Assembly: GCF_020921035.1 (NCBI RefSeq)
Contig: NC_063154.1
Span: 26,079,448 to 26,143,447 of the forward strand
DNA: 64,000 nt
Direction of reading: 5' to 3'
From: Rhodamnia argentea
Taxonomy: Eukaryota > Streptophyta > Magnoliopsida > Myrtales > Myrtaceae
Part shown: piece by piece, positions 33,020-44,240 of the stretch
How the letters are laid out: every line of letters begins with the position of its first letter
Position numbering within the stretch: the first letter of the stretch is position 1
Position numbers and translations under genes: made by a program
The notes under the pieces: generated by a model
What the model was told of the DNA's origin: nothing
Database searches by the model: none
Seen by the model: the letters and a program-made list of their open reading frames with translations, nothing else

Positions 33020-34130
33020 GTACCCTCATTTTAAAATTTTTAACATGACGGTGATTAAAGATCAAATCTGAGTCCATTAGCACAATAGTGTTTAGGTGAC
33101 TGTAACAAGAACAATATGTTGCGAGCCAAAATTTTTTGAAGGAGTGGACCCCACATTAAATTCTAATTATTTTGTTTGTAGCTCAAAACAAGCTGTTAAT
33201 CTCATTGTGAATTAACCACAGTCACATAATCAGTTCTCTTATATGTATCACGTGGCATGACACTTTGTATGATCAAAACTAACAGTCTACGTCCCTGATG
33301 CTTTGTTCTTCTTTTCAGCGGTTGTCCAAGTTATATTATGCATCAAATGCATAAAAAATTTCTTGTTTAATTTTCCTTTTTATAATGGTAGTCGTTTTCT
33401 ACATCATAGACCTGTAGACTGTGCACATGCACTCCCATTGATGCATTGCGCCGTCTTAACTTAGTTATCCTCTACATTTAGCCGACTTCTGTTAATTTCG
33501 ATAGATGGTTAAGTTCCATTAGTTGATCACGCAAAGTTTCACTTTTTTAGTCTGCTTATATCCATCTGGCGAGAGTAGTTGGATTAGATTCTTGTTCACC
33601 TAACTGATTCGAACAATCTTCTCCAAATGCTTGATCAGATTTGACATGAAATCAAACTTCTTTGAAAATTCGATAACTTGTTTGAGAGCTTTCTAAAGAT
33701 AGCCCTTTCGCTCAAATCAGACTTTTGACATTGAGATTTCACCCTTCTAATCACAATTTTAATCTTGAATGTGCCAAAAGAATTTGAGATTTTTCCTTGT
33801 CAAGTAATATTTCCGTGTACATCTTATTACAATTCACAAAATTTCCAATCCTTGAGAATCGCCACAATTAGGATTGAAATGATGGATATATCACGATAGT
33901 AAGACATCACACGTATGTAACTTCAGGCATTACTCCTCGTCAAAATTTTCCCCGTCAATAGTTCAATTACGTATTGATTATCTCCAATCCTTCTATGGTG
34001 ACAATTTACGATGTACTTATAGATTAAAATGACCCCTATATTCGTGGAAAAGATATAAGTAAAATACTAAAGAGGGATCAATTTCAAAATCACATGCATG
34101 AATTAATAGGTAAAATGGGCAGAGGGGTAG
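33020..34130. other. Intergenic, no feature seen
   Basis: AT-rich sequence without recognisable coding, RNA or repeat-boundary signals. Confidence 0.5.
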
Positions 34131-35100
34131 ACAAGAACCCATCTTTTTAAAACGCGGAATGAGCAAAACAACAACAGATTTTTGGAGAAATACTCAATAT
34201 TTTAGAAGAAACCGTCTTTCCTCTTTTAGCAAGAATCCTGGCGTGATCAAATTATTTGAATTTCTCTGATTATTTGAAAATCAGGTCAATAATGATGAAC
34301 GAAAATTGCAAAGAAAAGTGCGATTTGAAGACAATGATTAATGGGCTAGTGGGTGGCCAACTAAATATAAATATCTTTTCAATGTTTTCTTCTTAGCGTT
34401 AAAATCACGAAAAGCCCTAAACGGGTATATTTATGATAAATTTACCGTAGGATATTTTTTGACCATCAAAAATCTTAAGATGGTACACTTGTACCAAATT
34501 AACCATATGTTAGTTTTTATTAAATTTTACCGTCAAATTACCGAGTTAGATGACACGTGGCTGTTGGCGGATATACCAATTTTGGGTTTTTACCCTCTAT
34601 TATCACAAGTGTACCAATTTGGGATATGAATTTATTAATCCAATTTTAGGAAAATGATAGAAGGTAATTTTATCACAAATATATCAGCTTGGGGTTTTGG
34701 TGGTTAAAAAATTAGTTTGGGATAAATTTATCATAAATGTACCGTTTGAGTTTTTTTTTTTTTCAAAAAATTAACATGAGGTAAATTTGTTATAAGTGTA
34801 CTAGTTTGAGATTTTTCATGATATTAACCATTCTTCTTGTATACACAAAAATGGTAAAAGGAGATTAGCCCGTGCCAATAGGAGTAATATGACTAGTCTC
34901 ACATATCTGTAAACTAACAGATTGCAAGTAAGGATCATGTAAATCTTGATATATATGTTTAAGTCATGCTCATAAATCTCAATTGCCTTTGTACTTTCTA
35001 CTTTTCAATTTTTTTACTTCTGGTTGGCAGGCTTTAATCTCATTTTGTAGGAATAAATTGTAGGACATGTTTGTTCTTGACTAAGAAAAAGTAGAAAATA
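34130..35100 (-). repeat. Duplicated NAC upstream region, unit b (gene missing), split by a MITE
   Basis: TTAGCAAGAATCC...ATTATTTGAA (about 34225-34270) and GGAGATTAGCC...CAAATTGCAAG-like text (about 34858-34930) match the region upstream of the NAC gene at about 38200-38420. No NAC coding sequence follows it. It appears to be a third duplication unit whose gene has been lost. Confidence 0.5.
34396..34830. mobile_element. Mutator-like MITE in duplicated NAC upstream sequence
   Basis: The left end TTAAAATCACGAAAAGCCCT and the reverse complement of the right end, TTAATATCATGAAAAATCTC, form diverged inverted termini that continue into ATAAATTTACC. Flanks TTCTTCTTA (34387-34395) and TTCTTCTTG (34831-34839) are a 9-bp target repeat with one mismatch. 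No ORF. Confidence 0.55.
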
Positions 35101-36097
35101 TTTGTTTGATTTCCCTCCGAAATTTGAAGTATCATCCAAGTTTTTTTAGAGAAATGTCAAAAGTATTTGAGAATTTGCGTGCCAACATATGTATGTTACG
35201 AAAGGTTTAGGTTTTTAGAATAAAAACAAGGGTGCATTTGTTTTGTAATACGAATCATTTGAAAATATTTTATTAAAAATGATCGCTCATACCTCTTACA
35301 AAAATGAATGAATGAGAAATACTTTCATCATTCACAAAAATGTTTTGTCAAAATTATTTTCTGCAAAGGAAATATTTTTATTAGCTAATTATTTCAAGCG
35401 ATACATCATTCATTTTCAGGAAAATATTTTTCAAGTCACTTATTTGTCGAGAAACAAACAGAATCATTCATTTTTCGCAAAACAAACAGATCCTAAAAGT
35501 GAAAAGGTAAGCTCCAAAACGTGTAATTAACATGTGAAACATGTGGTGGACTCAAGAGAGGTTGCCCCTACCGCGAGATCTATAAGGAAGAATATCAATA
35601 TAATCAGTTGTATAGATGTATATATTCATTATCTGAAATAATTGTCCCGTCCTCCTTATTTTATCCCGTCTCTGTTGATTTAACTCTTGACTCCGTCCGT
35701 GGCTGTGTCATATTGGATCAGTCTCTTGTGAGCTCGGTTCACGTACACCGTGATCATGAAATAATTGCTCTCCAAATGGATTCCCTATCGTCTTAACAGA
35801 AATTCTGATTCATGCCACGAAATGTCATAACATCGGAACGGCACAAATTCAGAATATGAGAGGCGAAGCTCAAATGTCAGAACCAAAAACAAATCAATAT
35901 ATCCAGTCTTTTTTTTTTCCAGTATTACAGCAGTTCACAATTACAGAGTTCAGCTCACAAAAAGCAAATGAAACCATTACTCAGAAAACCCTCCAGACAA
36001 TGCAATCCTAAAAACGTAATTGTCCCGTCAGATAAAAGATATTCAACATCTGTCAGTGAAAGAACAAAGTTAATACTCTCTTCATACGCAATTCTAG
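35100..36097. other. Intergenic plus 3' flank of the NAC-DREB gene
   Basis: AT-rich. The part from about 35800 to 36097 is the likely 3' UTR and downstream flank of the minus-strand gene. A T-run lies at 35909-35918. No other gene recognised. Confidence 0.45.
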
Positions 36098-38003
36098 CTA
36101 TTTGTGTTCTAAATGTTCTGCTGCTCCATCTTGACATCCGGTGGAGAACTTCGGGTCATCCTCCAAAGTCCTCAACAATTCGTCCACATCGAACAGCTCG
36201 TCTGCTGTGTAGTCGCTAAGCCAGTCGAAATCGACATTGGTTTCATTCATCGGCTCCAACTCTCCACCATCCGCATTCAACTCGCCCTCGCGATCCCCGT
36301 CCTTAACCTCCGCACCGCAAGTCAATTCAGACTGAGTTGACCAAGCCGTGGTCTTGCTTGGGGTACCAACTGAATAACCAGTGCTCGGGATACCAGCCGT
36401 ATTAGCAGTAGTGCGCACAGATGTCATGGCTGTGACGGCCGAATCACCGAAAGACATGGGATGAGACGTGCTGGGGAGATTCAACCTCGCACACGGACCG
36501 TACATTGCCCTCGCAGCTTCATCGTAAGCCAGGGCGGGTTCGATTGCAATTGGGTACGTGCATGGATGCCGCACTCGAGCATAGGTGCTGCCGTGCATGG
36601 GCGCCACCATGCTCATCATTGAAAGTGGACTGGCATTCCCGCCGCCAAAAGCTGGGAAATCAGCGGTGCGGCTGATGTCCATCGTCTCAGCCGTTGTCAT
36701 CGCCACGGGAAGCGAGTTGAGGTTGGTGTCGCCATCCAAATCCGGCAAAGTTGGACCGCAAATGTTTCGTGGAATGACAACTTCATCTTCGTTGAAAACC
36801 CAGGAAGATGCTGGTTGAACTTGAGTGGCGGCGGTGGTTGAGGGTGGCGATGCGGCGGAAGAAACGCCGAAGATGTTTGTGCAATCATCGCGGAGCGGGC
36901 GTGCCTTCTTTGCTCGTCTATTCTCTTCCTCAAGTTGCACTCGGCCGTGCAGATTCGGGCACACCTTCTTGCTTGCTTGCTCAGCGAATTTGTTACTGAT
37001 CACGCATAGTACACACTCTGTGTCCTGCATTATTTATAAACAAACTAAATTATCCTTTCCTTTTGATTAAAAAAGGGGAAAACAAGAAATTAAACAACGA
37101 TAACACATATATGAAAATTGAAACAACATGTATGCCCTAGAATTGTACATGCAACCTATAGGGGGAGGGCCAAATTGGTGTTACCACAAAAAGCACACTT
37201 TCTTGATCAACCACATCATGATGAAAATAGTTATTCGTCGCTTTTTCCAATCTACCGATTGATCAAAGAATTCCTTTTATACACTAATCTTATTTTCAGT
37301 CCATTGTGGGTGGATCATAAACATATTTGTATCATAGTGAACACCTAAATTCTGCTTTAAATTGGATAGAACTAGTTAGGATCCACAAAAAGCACTAGAA
37401 TTAAGTGCTTTAGCGCCTTCCGCATTCAAACAAACAAGATTGTCGAACATTGACAAATTTATCATGGAACGAGCATCATGTCAGAGTATCGTGTCCAAGG
37501 TATTCATACTGACAAAAGCATTGAGGAAGATATACCAATCAAACATGTATTTGGGATAATTATAAACCTAACAGAAAAGGGAAAGAAACGCATACATTAT
37601 AGGGATGCTTTGAGTACTCATACATGATCCAGTGCCCATTATCGGCCTTGTCGGCTTCCGCGCTCGAGCTGGTTTTCGATCTAAAAGTAAAGAGTTTCTT
37701 GTAGCCAACTACCTCACCGTGCGAACCCTTGATTTTGTAACTCTGTTCGCCCTTCCAAGTGCCGGAGCCAGCGGTCCTATCCACTCTCGATTTGTTCTTC
37801 TTCTTCAACATGGTGAAAACATAGAACTTCTCATCCCGGTCCTTACCAAAAATCTTCCAAGGATCGCCACCGCCGTACACGTCGCAATCGCGGACGATGT
37901 CCGGATCGGGCAGCGATTCTCGATTCAGCCTCCGCATCAAGTAATCGAAGAAAAGTTCATCGTCGGTGGGAAGAAAACGAAGCCCACAATACCAAACCAC
38001 CAT
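36098..38003 (-). CDS. Chimeric transcription factor: NAC-type N-terminus fused to DREB2-like C-terminus (two exons)
   Basis: Exon 1 is 38003-37596 and exon 2 is 37024-36098. The intron 37595-37025 starts GTATGCG and ends TGCAG, phase 0. The predicted protein is 444 aa. Residues 1-136 show a divergent NAC fold: GLRFLPTDDELFFDYLMRRL, DPWKIFG, EKFYVFTMLKKKNK, GTWKGEQSYKIKG, VVGYKKLFTF and GHWIMYEYS. Exon 2 opens with a NAC-paralog segment (DTECVLCVISNKFAEQASKK). From about residue 300 it changes to ALAYDEAARAMYGPCARLNL, the last helix and end of a DREB-type AP2 domain. It ends with DYTADELFDVDELLRTLEDD (about 271-290), like the acidic activation end of DREB2A. The DNA-contacting part of the AP2 domain is absent. 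Binding would therefore rest on the NAC part, with activation possibly from the DREB2 part (inference). Expression is not shown by sequence. Confidence 0.72.
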
Positions 38004-38093
38004 CGTAGTGAACTCCTATGCAATGACAGAATTTGTTCTTCCTTTTCTCTGGATTTTTGGTTTTTGAAAGAGAGACTTTTGGTCTCGTGAGCT

Positions 38094-38100
38094 TTTATAA
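38094..38100 (-). promoter_or_regulatory. TATA box of the NAC-DREB gene
   Basis: The minus strand reads TTATAAAAGC, about 90 bp before the ATG at 38003. This supports that ATG as the start and suggests an intact core promoter. Confidence 0.6.
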
Positions 38101-39190
38101 ACATGGACCGAATGCGAAAATCTCACCGGCTTAAAGTCAGCCAATTTTTTGGAACTTTATCCTCAAGTGAACAGCTTCTTGAATGGGTTAACAAAAAACA
38201 TCTTTCCTTTGTTAGCAAGAATCCGAAATCATATTATTTAAATTTTGTTGATTATTTTTAAAATCTTGTCAAAATCCGGAGAAAAGAGTGTGTGAAAAGA
38301 TCTTGATTAATAGGAGATTAGCCGTGCAAAGTGGGATTAAGATGACTATCACACGTGTCTGCAAAATAACAAATTGCAAGTGAGGATGACAACTGTATCC
38401 AATTGTCTTCGTATTTTCTCACATTTCTTTTTTTTTTTTTTAACCTTCTAGATTGTCTGCGTTAATCTCATTTTAAAGGACTGAAGTGTACGGCCCTTTT
38501 GTTTTTGATTAAGCAAAAATCAAGATGTAAAATCTCTGATTAAAATTCAACCCCTTCAAATTGAAACATTTTAGAGATATGTTACTCCAATCAGGGATTA
38601 AGTGTCTAAGATTGCTAGAATTCAATGAACGTTAGTCATTTTTTAAATGAGTTAAAAAATATCAAGTAAGTTGGTTGCACATTACTAAAAAGGGTCTTGC
38701 TAATCACCATTCTAGCGGTACTTGTTAAATGTGTTTACTGAAGAAATTTTCGATCTTGAATCTATTGGCTGTGCATATCATGAGAACATTTAGTGTATTG
38801 AAAATGATAATATTTTACTTAGTTTGTTGCTTAACAAATAACTTAAGAGCATTTTTATAAACAAAAGATCATAATAAGACTTATGAGTGTCTATTTGAAG
38901 ATACTATTGATGAGTACATTTCAGAAAGTAATTTTGGCATGGTTAGATTCGGGAACAATAAATTGAACTGAGCAAGGCGTTGAGCACACAAACTTGTTCT
39001 CGGGTAAATATCTAATTCCATGAGGGTAGATGTAAATGACTAGTATGTTTAACAGGTGCCTCCAACAAGAATTAGTAAATAATCTTTGAAATAATAATAT
39101 TACTTATATAGGAATGACCAATCTTCCTTTCATAGGATAAAACTTACCATATAGCATTTTTTTTATGCATAGTAGATTTCAATATAATAT
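38101..39190. other. Upstream region of the NAC-DREB gene
   Basis: Shares blocks with the duplicated units at 31890-32180 and 34130-35100. No coding sequence. Contains a T-run at 38429-38440. Confidence 0.5.
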
Positions 39191-39540
39191 TAGTAGAGCA
39201 TAAGATCAAGGACCCATACTAACAAGAACCCAAATTGATACATTTGTATCCCATTTATCCTGAACTTATACACATGTGTCACATTTATCCCAAACTAATT
39301 TTTGTGCCGCAAAAAGTCTCAAATTGCTACACCCATGCCGCATTTATAATCATGTCACATTTACCCTAAATTGTTCTAAATCTGAATTTTTTTCGTGATA
39401 AATGTGGCACGAGTGCCCTCGCTTGACAGCAAACTTGGCTCGGTTGTACCAATTTGAGAGTTTTTGGGATATAATTTTTTTCGGGTAATTGTGGCACGAG
39501 TACACCAATTTAGCAAAAATTTGTTTCATGTAAGGTGCAA
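39190..39540. repeat. Second copy of the CACATTTACCCTAAACT-type repeat
   Basis: Homologous to 32180-32620, with the same left flank (AGTAGA...AAGATCAAGG). It therefore marks the outer part of the NAC duplication unit. Confidence 0.5.
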
Positions 39541-40600
39541 ATATCTTCTCAACTTTCTTGAAAAATAAAGATATTTATCCCTTATAAATTCATATATACA
39601 TCAATAGATATTGTGTACACATATAAAATATGTGAACAGGGAGATCAGGATGTGTACACGGGAAGGAGATCATACTCCCATGTTTGATGGAATGTTATCT
39701 TGAATCTTGATAATTGCTGGCATAAATTGTACTCCGTGGCATGATATTATTGGACGACTTCACTAATTGAAAGCCACTTTTATCCAAAGCCGCCGTTACT
39801 CCTATCTTTTAATTTCCTCGAGTAATCTTGTAAACATCGTAATTTGCTTTTAAAAGTTAGAATTGACTAAAAATTTGTAAAAAAAAACAGTTGCTTCCTA
39901 CGAATAAAAAAACAAAACAAAAACTTATGTTCACTAAACATTTAAAAGGAATGACAGGAAAGCCAATGTTAAATGAATGTTCGGAATAAACAATTTAAGG
40001 AATAATACAGATAATGAACCATCACAAAGTCGAATAATATGTGTAATTTTGTAGATGTCGCTGAACAATTTCATATTAGTTAATACAAGCAAAGAAAAGT
40101 GTTGTATGACAGTGTGAAGACACCTTTGAATATATAAAAACATGATGAAGTGTTAAGTATTTAAAAGACTCTGTAATACTTCGACCAAAAAAAAAAAAAA
40201 AAGAAGAATCTCTAATACTCAACTTTAACTCACTAGTCGTAATAATAGAATTGACAACTTACTAACAATTCAATTGTCTTAGAATCTTGTTCTAAAAGAA
40301 ATTGTCTTGGAGTCTGAGAAATTTAGAGCATGAAATGGAGAAGAATTAAAATCCACTACTATGAAGTACAACGAGATCCTTCGCGTGCGCTATACACGTG
40401 TCAGATAAGAGATGAATGCAAGTAATTTTTAGTAGAAGAATAGAAATATGAACTTGAAAGTGTGAGGGATGAACCGCATGAGATTGTGAGATTCGATATA
40501 TAATTCGAAGATATGGAACTTTATAAATATAACGTTTAAATATCATCTTTGCATTTTCCTATGACAAAAAGGCAATTAAGTGGGGGATACCAAATTAAAA
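39540..40600. other. Intergenic, no feature seen
   Basis: AT-rich, with an A-run at about 40186-40201. No gene or boundary recognised. Confidence 0.5.
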
Positions 40601-40639
40601 GCTTCAATTTATATTGTATAAGTAAATGACCAAGTAGCT

Positions 40640-41165
40640 AGCAACAATGTGGTCATCCTTCTTGTCCAAGAACTGAAGTATTTTCTCAACAACTCGAACA
40701 TCAAGAACATCTTCACCATTTCTTTTTATCTAGTTGACAATTGTTAAAACTCTTGTGAAATAATCAGCAATCAACTCAGATTCCTTCATATGGATTACCT
40801 CAAATTAACCTCTTAGAGTTTGAAGACGAATCTTCTTCATTTTCTCAACTCCTTGATGCGTGTTGTGAAGAATCTCCCACGCCTCTTTATATGTCGAGGC
40901 ATACGACACTTCTTGAATATGGAATCAACTAAGGGTTGATAGATAGTCGATAGAGCAAATTGGTCTTTTGTTCAAACCTTGTCGAGGGCATTCCTCTAAT
41001 TCTGGTTCAACATGGCTTCGTCGTCTAGCTCATCATAGCCAGTGTTGACCATTTCCCATATACCATGGGCGCCAAGTAATGCTCTCATTTTAGAAGCCCA
41101 ATTACCAAAATTTTCTTTGGTAAGACTAGGATACTAGCAAGGAAGATGAGTGTTTGTAGCCATGA
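40640..41165 (-). pseudogene. Copia gag (UBN2 / DUF4219 type), heavily broken
   Basis: Minus-strand translation starts MATNTHLPC, then YPSLTKENFGNWASKMRALL, GAHGIWEMVNTGYDELDDEA, and later pieces matching the usual gag helical region (ESELIADYF-like, RNGEDVLDVRVVEKIL-like). At least six stops and several frame changes occur. It is recognisable only by order and motifs. Confidence 0.65.
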
Positions 41166-41427
41166 TCACAAACCGTAAGTTTTTACGAAAAACCGTAGGC
41201 TGTAATATCGATTTGATGGGATAAATCGAAAGTAGGGCTCTAAACAAACACTCACAACTCAACTCTACTCACAAAGGAGGAGGAGATGAATATGGCTTTT
41301 TAATATTCCATATTCACAATTGATTCACCCATATCAAAATGGTTACACGACACACCTATTTATAGGCTTGAAACATGACTTTTAATCTACTCTAGATATA
41401 TGAACAGACAAAATGTAAATACATTAT

Positions 41428-42500
41428 TGCTCCGTTTGTTTGCGGAAAATATGATCTTTAAATGTTTTCGAAGTCATTTTCCAGGAAATGACTTCCTTTT
41501 CCAATGTTTGGCAAAAACTTGAAAAGTTCCGGAAAATATTTTTCCGCTATTTGGTAAGGAAAATTGTCTTATTTTAAGTTCGAAACTTGATTATATTAAT
41601 TTTTTAATTAATACCCTTCCGGTACCAATTTCATGAAAAAAGTTCAATTTGGCAATTTTGATGAATTCTGACTTGAAGTTCAAAGGTGCATTTTTTTGAA
41701 TTTTCTTTTTATGATTTTTTTTATATTTTGAAATTAAAAATAAAGGAAAATTAAAGTGAATTGGTTCAAGGTTACCTTTCAGAATTTGAAACAATATCAA
41801 ATCGATTCGATCCTACTTGCGGATAGGGTCGGCGATGGTGCGAACGGCGGTGTCTCAAGCGAAGGAGCCTCACGGTTCATGGTGAATTCCGGGGATGCTT
41901 TGGCAATTTCAAATCAAAATCAATTCCGTATGTCAACTTATTGCGCCCCACCTTAAAGGCGGGGACTCGCAACCGTGCTCTCTATTGTAGCCGTGAAGTC
42001 TTCAATGAATTTCCATGGCCTCAAAAGTCTCTAGTGATCAGAATCTGCGGGAAGAGTCATATGGTTGTCATCACCGCTTAGTAAGGGAGCTCATGGGTGA
42101 TCTTATGAATCGTTTTTGGCAAATGTTCACCATCGGGCAAACTTGTGAAAATAGAGAGAATGGAGCTTCACCTGGCCGTTAGTAAAAGTGCGAGAAGGGG
42201 AGAGAGATGCGCCTCTAATTTTGTGGAAACAAATGAAGGTGGTCCATCGAACGCTGCGAAGGTCTCCGCCCTGGAGGCCACCCTTGGCGGCGACATCGAC
42301 CTTTGAATGCTTCATCGACGTCAACTACGTCGGGCGGTGAGTCTCAAGACCGGAAGGCCGATGTCATCCTACGGGCGAGTCCGCGGCCGAGCTCGCGTGG
42401 AGCACGAGAAGTTCGACGGACCACAACTTTGTTCCTCGCTATCCCTTTCCTTGCTCGCCTGTGGCTAGCAACCTGCCGAGGGAGAAGAAGGAATACTAAA

Positions 42501-42554
<54 letters not shown>

Positions 42555-42832
42555 GAAAGTAATTAAAAAATAGATTTTATCTGAAAAATAAAAAACGAAA
42601 AAGAAAGGAAAAAAATAATTAAAAAGAAAAAAATAGTTGAAAGAGAGGAGGAATGAAAAGTGTGGAAAATGTTTTCCTCTTCTCAAAATGAGGAAATCAT
42701 TTTCCTTAGTTTTAGAAGGTTTTTTTTGTTGATCGGAAAATATTTTCCGTTGACCGCTCATTTTCCGCCCCCAAAATATCGGAAATTGGGGAAAATGTTT
42801 TCCGGAAAATATTTTCCGTGAAACACGGAGCC
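41428..42832. mobile_element. hAT-like non-autonomous element with (TAA)n microsatellite
   Basis: Left terminus GCTCCGTTTGTTTGCGGAAA and reverse-complemented right terminus GGCTCCGTGTTTCACGGAAA form inverted repeats. Subterminal GGAAAATATTTTTCC-like motifs occur at both ends. Flanking TACATTAT (41420-41427) and TACATTAA (42833-42840) are an 8-bp target repeat with one mismatch, the size typical of hAT elements. The interior has only chance frames. It is nested in the copia LTR. Confidence 0.65.
42500..42553 (+). repeat. (AAT)n microsatellite, about 18 units
   Basis: Uninterrupted AAT/TAA trinucleotide run within the hAT-like element. The poly-Asn and poly-Ile frames it generates are artefacts. 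Confidence 0.9.
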
Positions 42833-43017
42833 TACATTAACTACATATCGGAATATGAACAGACTCTTGAAAGACTTAACTAATAATGACTTTTGAAAAT
42901 TATACAATAATTAAGACAAGTCTTGATTCGTGCATAGGTTCTAGCATGCATCTAGGGAGTCAAATGGTCATGGTTCATATATCGATGGCATTCATGAATT
43001 TGATTTAATTTCTAACA

Positions 43018-43478
43018 ATCCTCATGCCGTTCTTCTTGGGGTCTCTTATCTCCTCCGCGTATTTCCCCCACGGCCGCCTCCTCACTCCTCTATATTGCAT
43101 CTTCTTGACTGACGCTTTCATCTCACGCTCCACCATGTACGGCCTCTTATGAACCTTCGGACCAGTGCCGCCATAATCATCGGTCATCACCTCGCAACTA
43201 AGTTCTTGATTCGAAGCCGAAGGCATCACCCACCCAGAACTGAGAGCATCGCATTGCGCAAAGCTTCATACACCAACAAGTCCTCCGAGTCGTCGACTTT
43301 TTGAGGAAGTTCGCTCCATCTTTCCGCTAGCAAAAGATCACCAAACCTCGAACTCCTTGCCGCAAAAACTGTAGCATTCTCAACAAAAACGTTATCATCT
43401 TGAAGAAGCTGATCGAAGAATTGATTTCAAAACATAGGATTGATGGGTTACAGGGGGACTCATGGTTTCTGGAAGCAC
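43018..43478 (-). pseudogene. ERF13-like pseudogene truncated by the copia element (ERF copy C)
   Basis: Closest to copy E. Reading leftwards, the position of the start codon is GTG (43478-43476) where copy E has ATG. A frameshift follows shortly after the MSP segment. The frame seen further on includes [16 protein letters not shown] and the AP2 start [20 protein letters not shown], then breaks inside NGMRI, where the copia LTR begins. The C-terminal half of the AP2 domain and the tail are absent. Upstream, AAATATAGGTTGAGCTA (about 43573) corresponds to the TATA region of copy E. The gene is dead. Confidence 0.85.
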
Positions 43479-43835
43479 TTTTTAACGGCGACCAAGGAGC
43501 TATTGACTTGTTTATAGTTTGTAATCGTTGATGATTGAAGAAGGGCTAGAGAGGAATAGTTGAGAGGATGACCAAATATAGGTTGAGCTACCTTGAAAAA
43601 TCATTAAAAGAAATCTATCATTGAATCTAATTTTTGTTATATAATTAATAAGCTCCCTTATTGCAGTTTGCTGAGAAGGGGCCTCTGCATGAGTGGTCAG
43701 ATTTTAGGCACCTGTTTGGAATGTTGAATGCCTATTTATTTAGCGGACAGTCCATATCGAAGAATGTGCTTTTGCGTTATCACGAAATTATATAATTCGA
43801 GGTAGGGCACGTTTCTTTGTCGATTACTATAGTGG
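43479..43835 (-). promoter_or_regulatory. Relic promoter region of ERF copy C
   Basis: Aligns with the upstream region of copy E through CTTGAAAAATCATTAAAA (about 43592) to GGGCACGTTTCTTTGTCGAT and ACTATAGTGGCAAT (about 43805-43840). The resemblance ends where MITE copy 3 begins. Confidence 0.55.
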
Positions 43836-44240
43836 CAATTGGGGAGAATTATCAAAAAAAAGTTTTAAATTTATTGTAATTGTGATAATTCAATCATAAA
43901 CTTTTTTTTAGTCGATTCGGTCCTAAACCTTTTCAAATGTGTCAATTCAGTCGTCCGGCCAATTTTGGCCAGCTAACGCCAACGTGGATGTCAACCGTCG
44001 CCTGTTGTCCGATGACTTACTATTTTAATACGTTTTTTTGTGTGAACATTTTTGAATTTTTATTTTCTTTTTTTCTTTCCTTTTTTTCTTCCCTTTGCTT
44101 CCCCTGGCTGGTTGGCCTTGCTAGGGGCTGGCAAGGATGACATCGCCAGGCTAGATCTAGCGAAGTCGAGCCTTGGCTGAGTGAGGCTCGACCTCACCAT
44201 CGCCGGGCAAGGCCACACTCTGCAAGGCAACGCTAGCCTG
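43836..44240. mobile_element. Mutator-type MITE, copy 3, right end not found
   Basis: The left end GGGGAGAATTATCAAAAAAA and the following TTTATTGTAATTGTGATAATTC match copies 1 and 2. A GC-rich interior (about 44100-44240) resembles the interior of copy 2. The opposite terminus and second target repeat were not found, so it is probably truncated. Confidence 0.45.

Larger units (their letters stand above)
40600..43017 (-). mobile_element. 5' part of a copia retrotransposon inserted in ERF copy C, itself carrying a hAT-like MITE
   Basis: On the minus strand an LTR starts TGTTAGAAATTAAATC at 43017, exactly at the break in ERF copy C. The LTR runs to 42841, is interrupted by the MITE 41428-42832, resumes at 41419 and includes CCTATAAATAGG (about 41372-41361). 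A gag region follows at about 41165-40640. Nothing after gag was recognised and no 3' LTR was found, so the rest is deleted. Base pairs 43018-43022 read AGGAT on the minus strand and are the expected target duplication; the partner copy is lost. Confidence 0.72.

Noticed and set aside
42303..42761. Poly-Asn and poly-Ile frames
   Set aside because: Artefact of the (AAT)n microsatellite within the hAT-like element.
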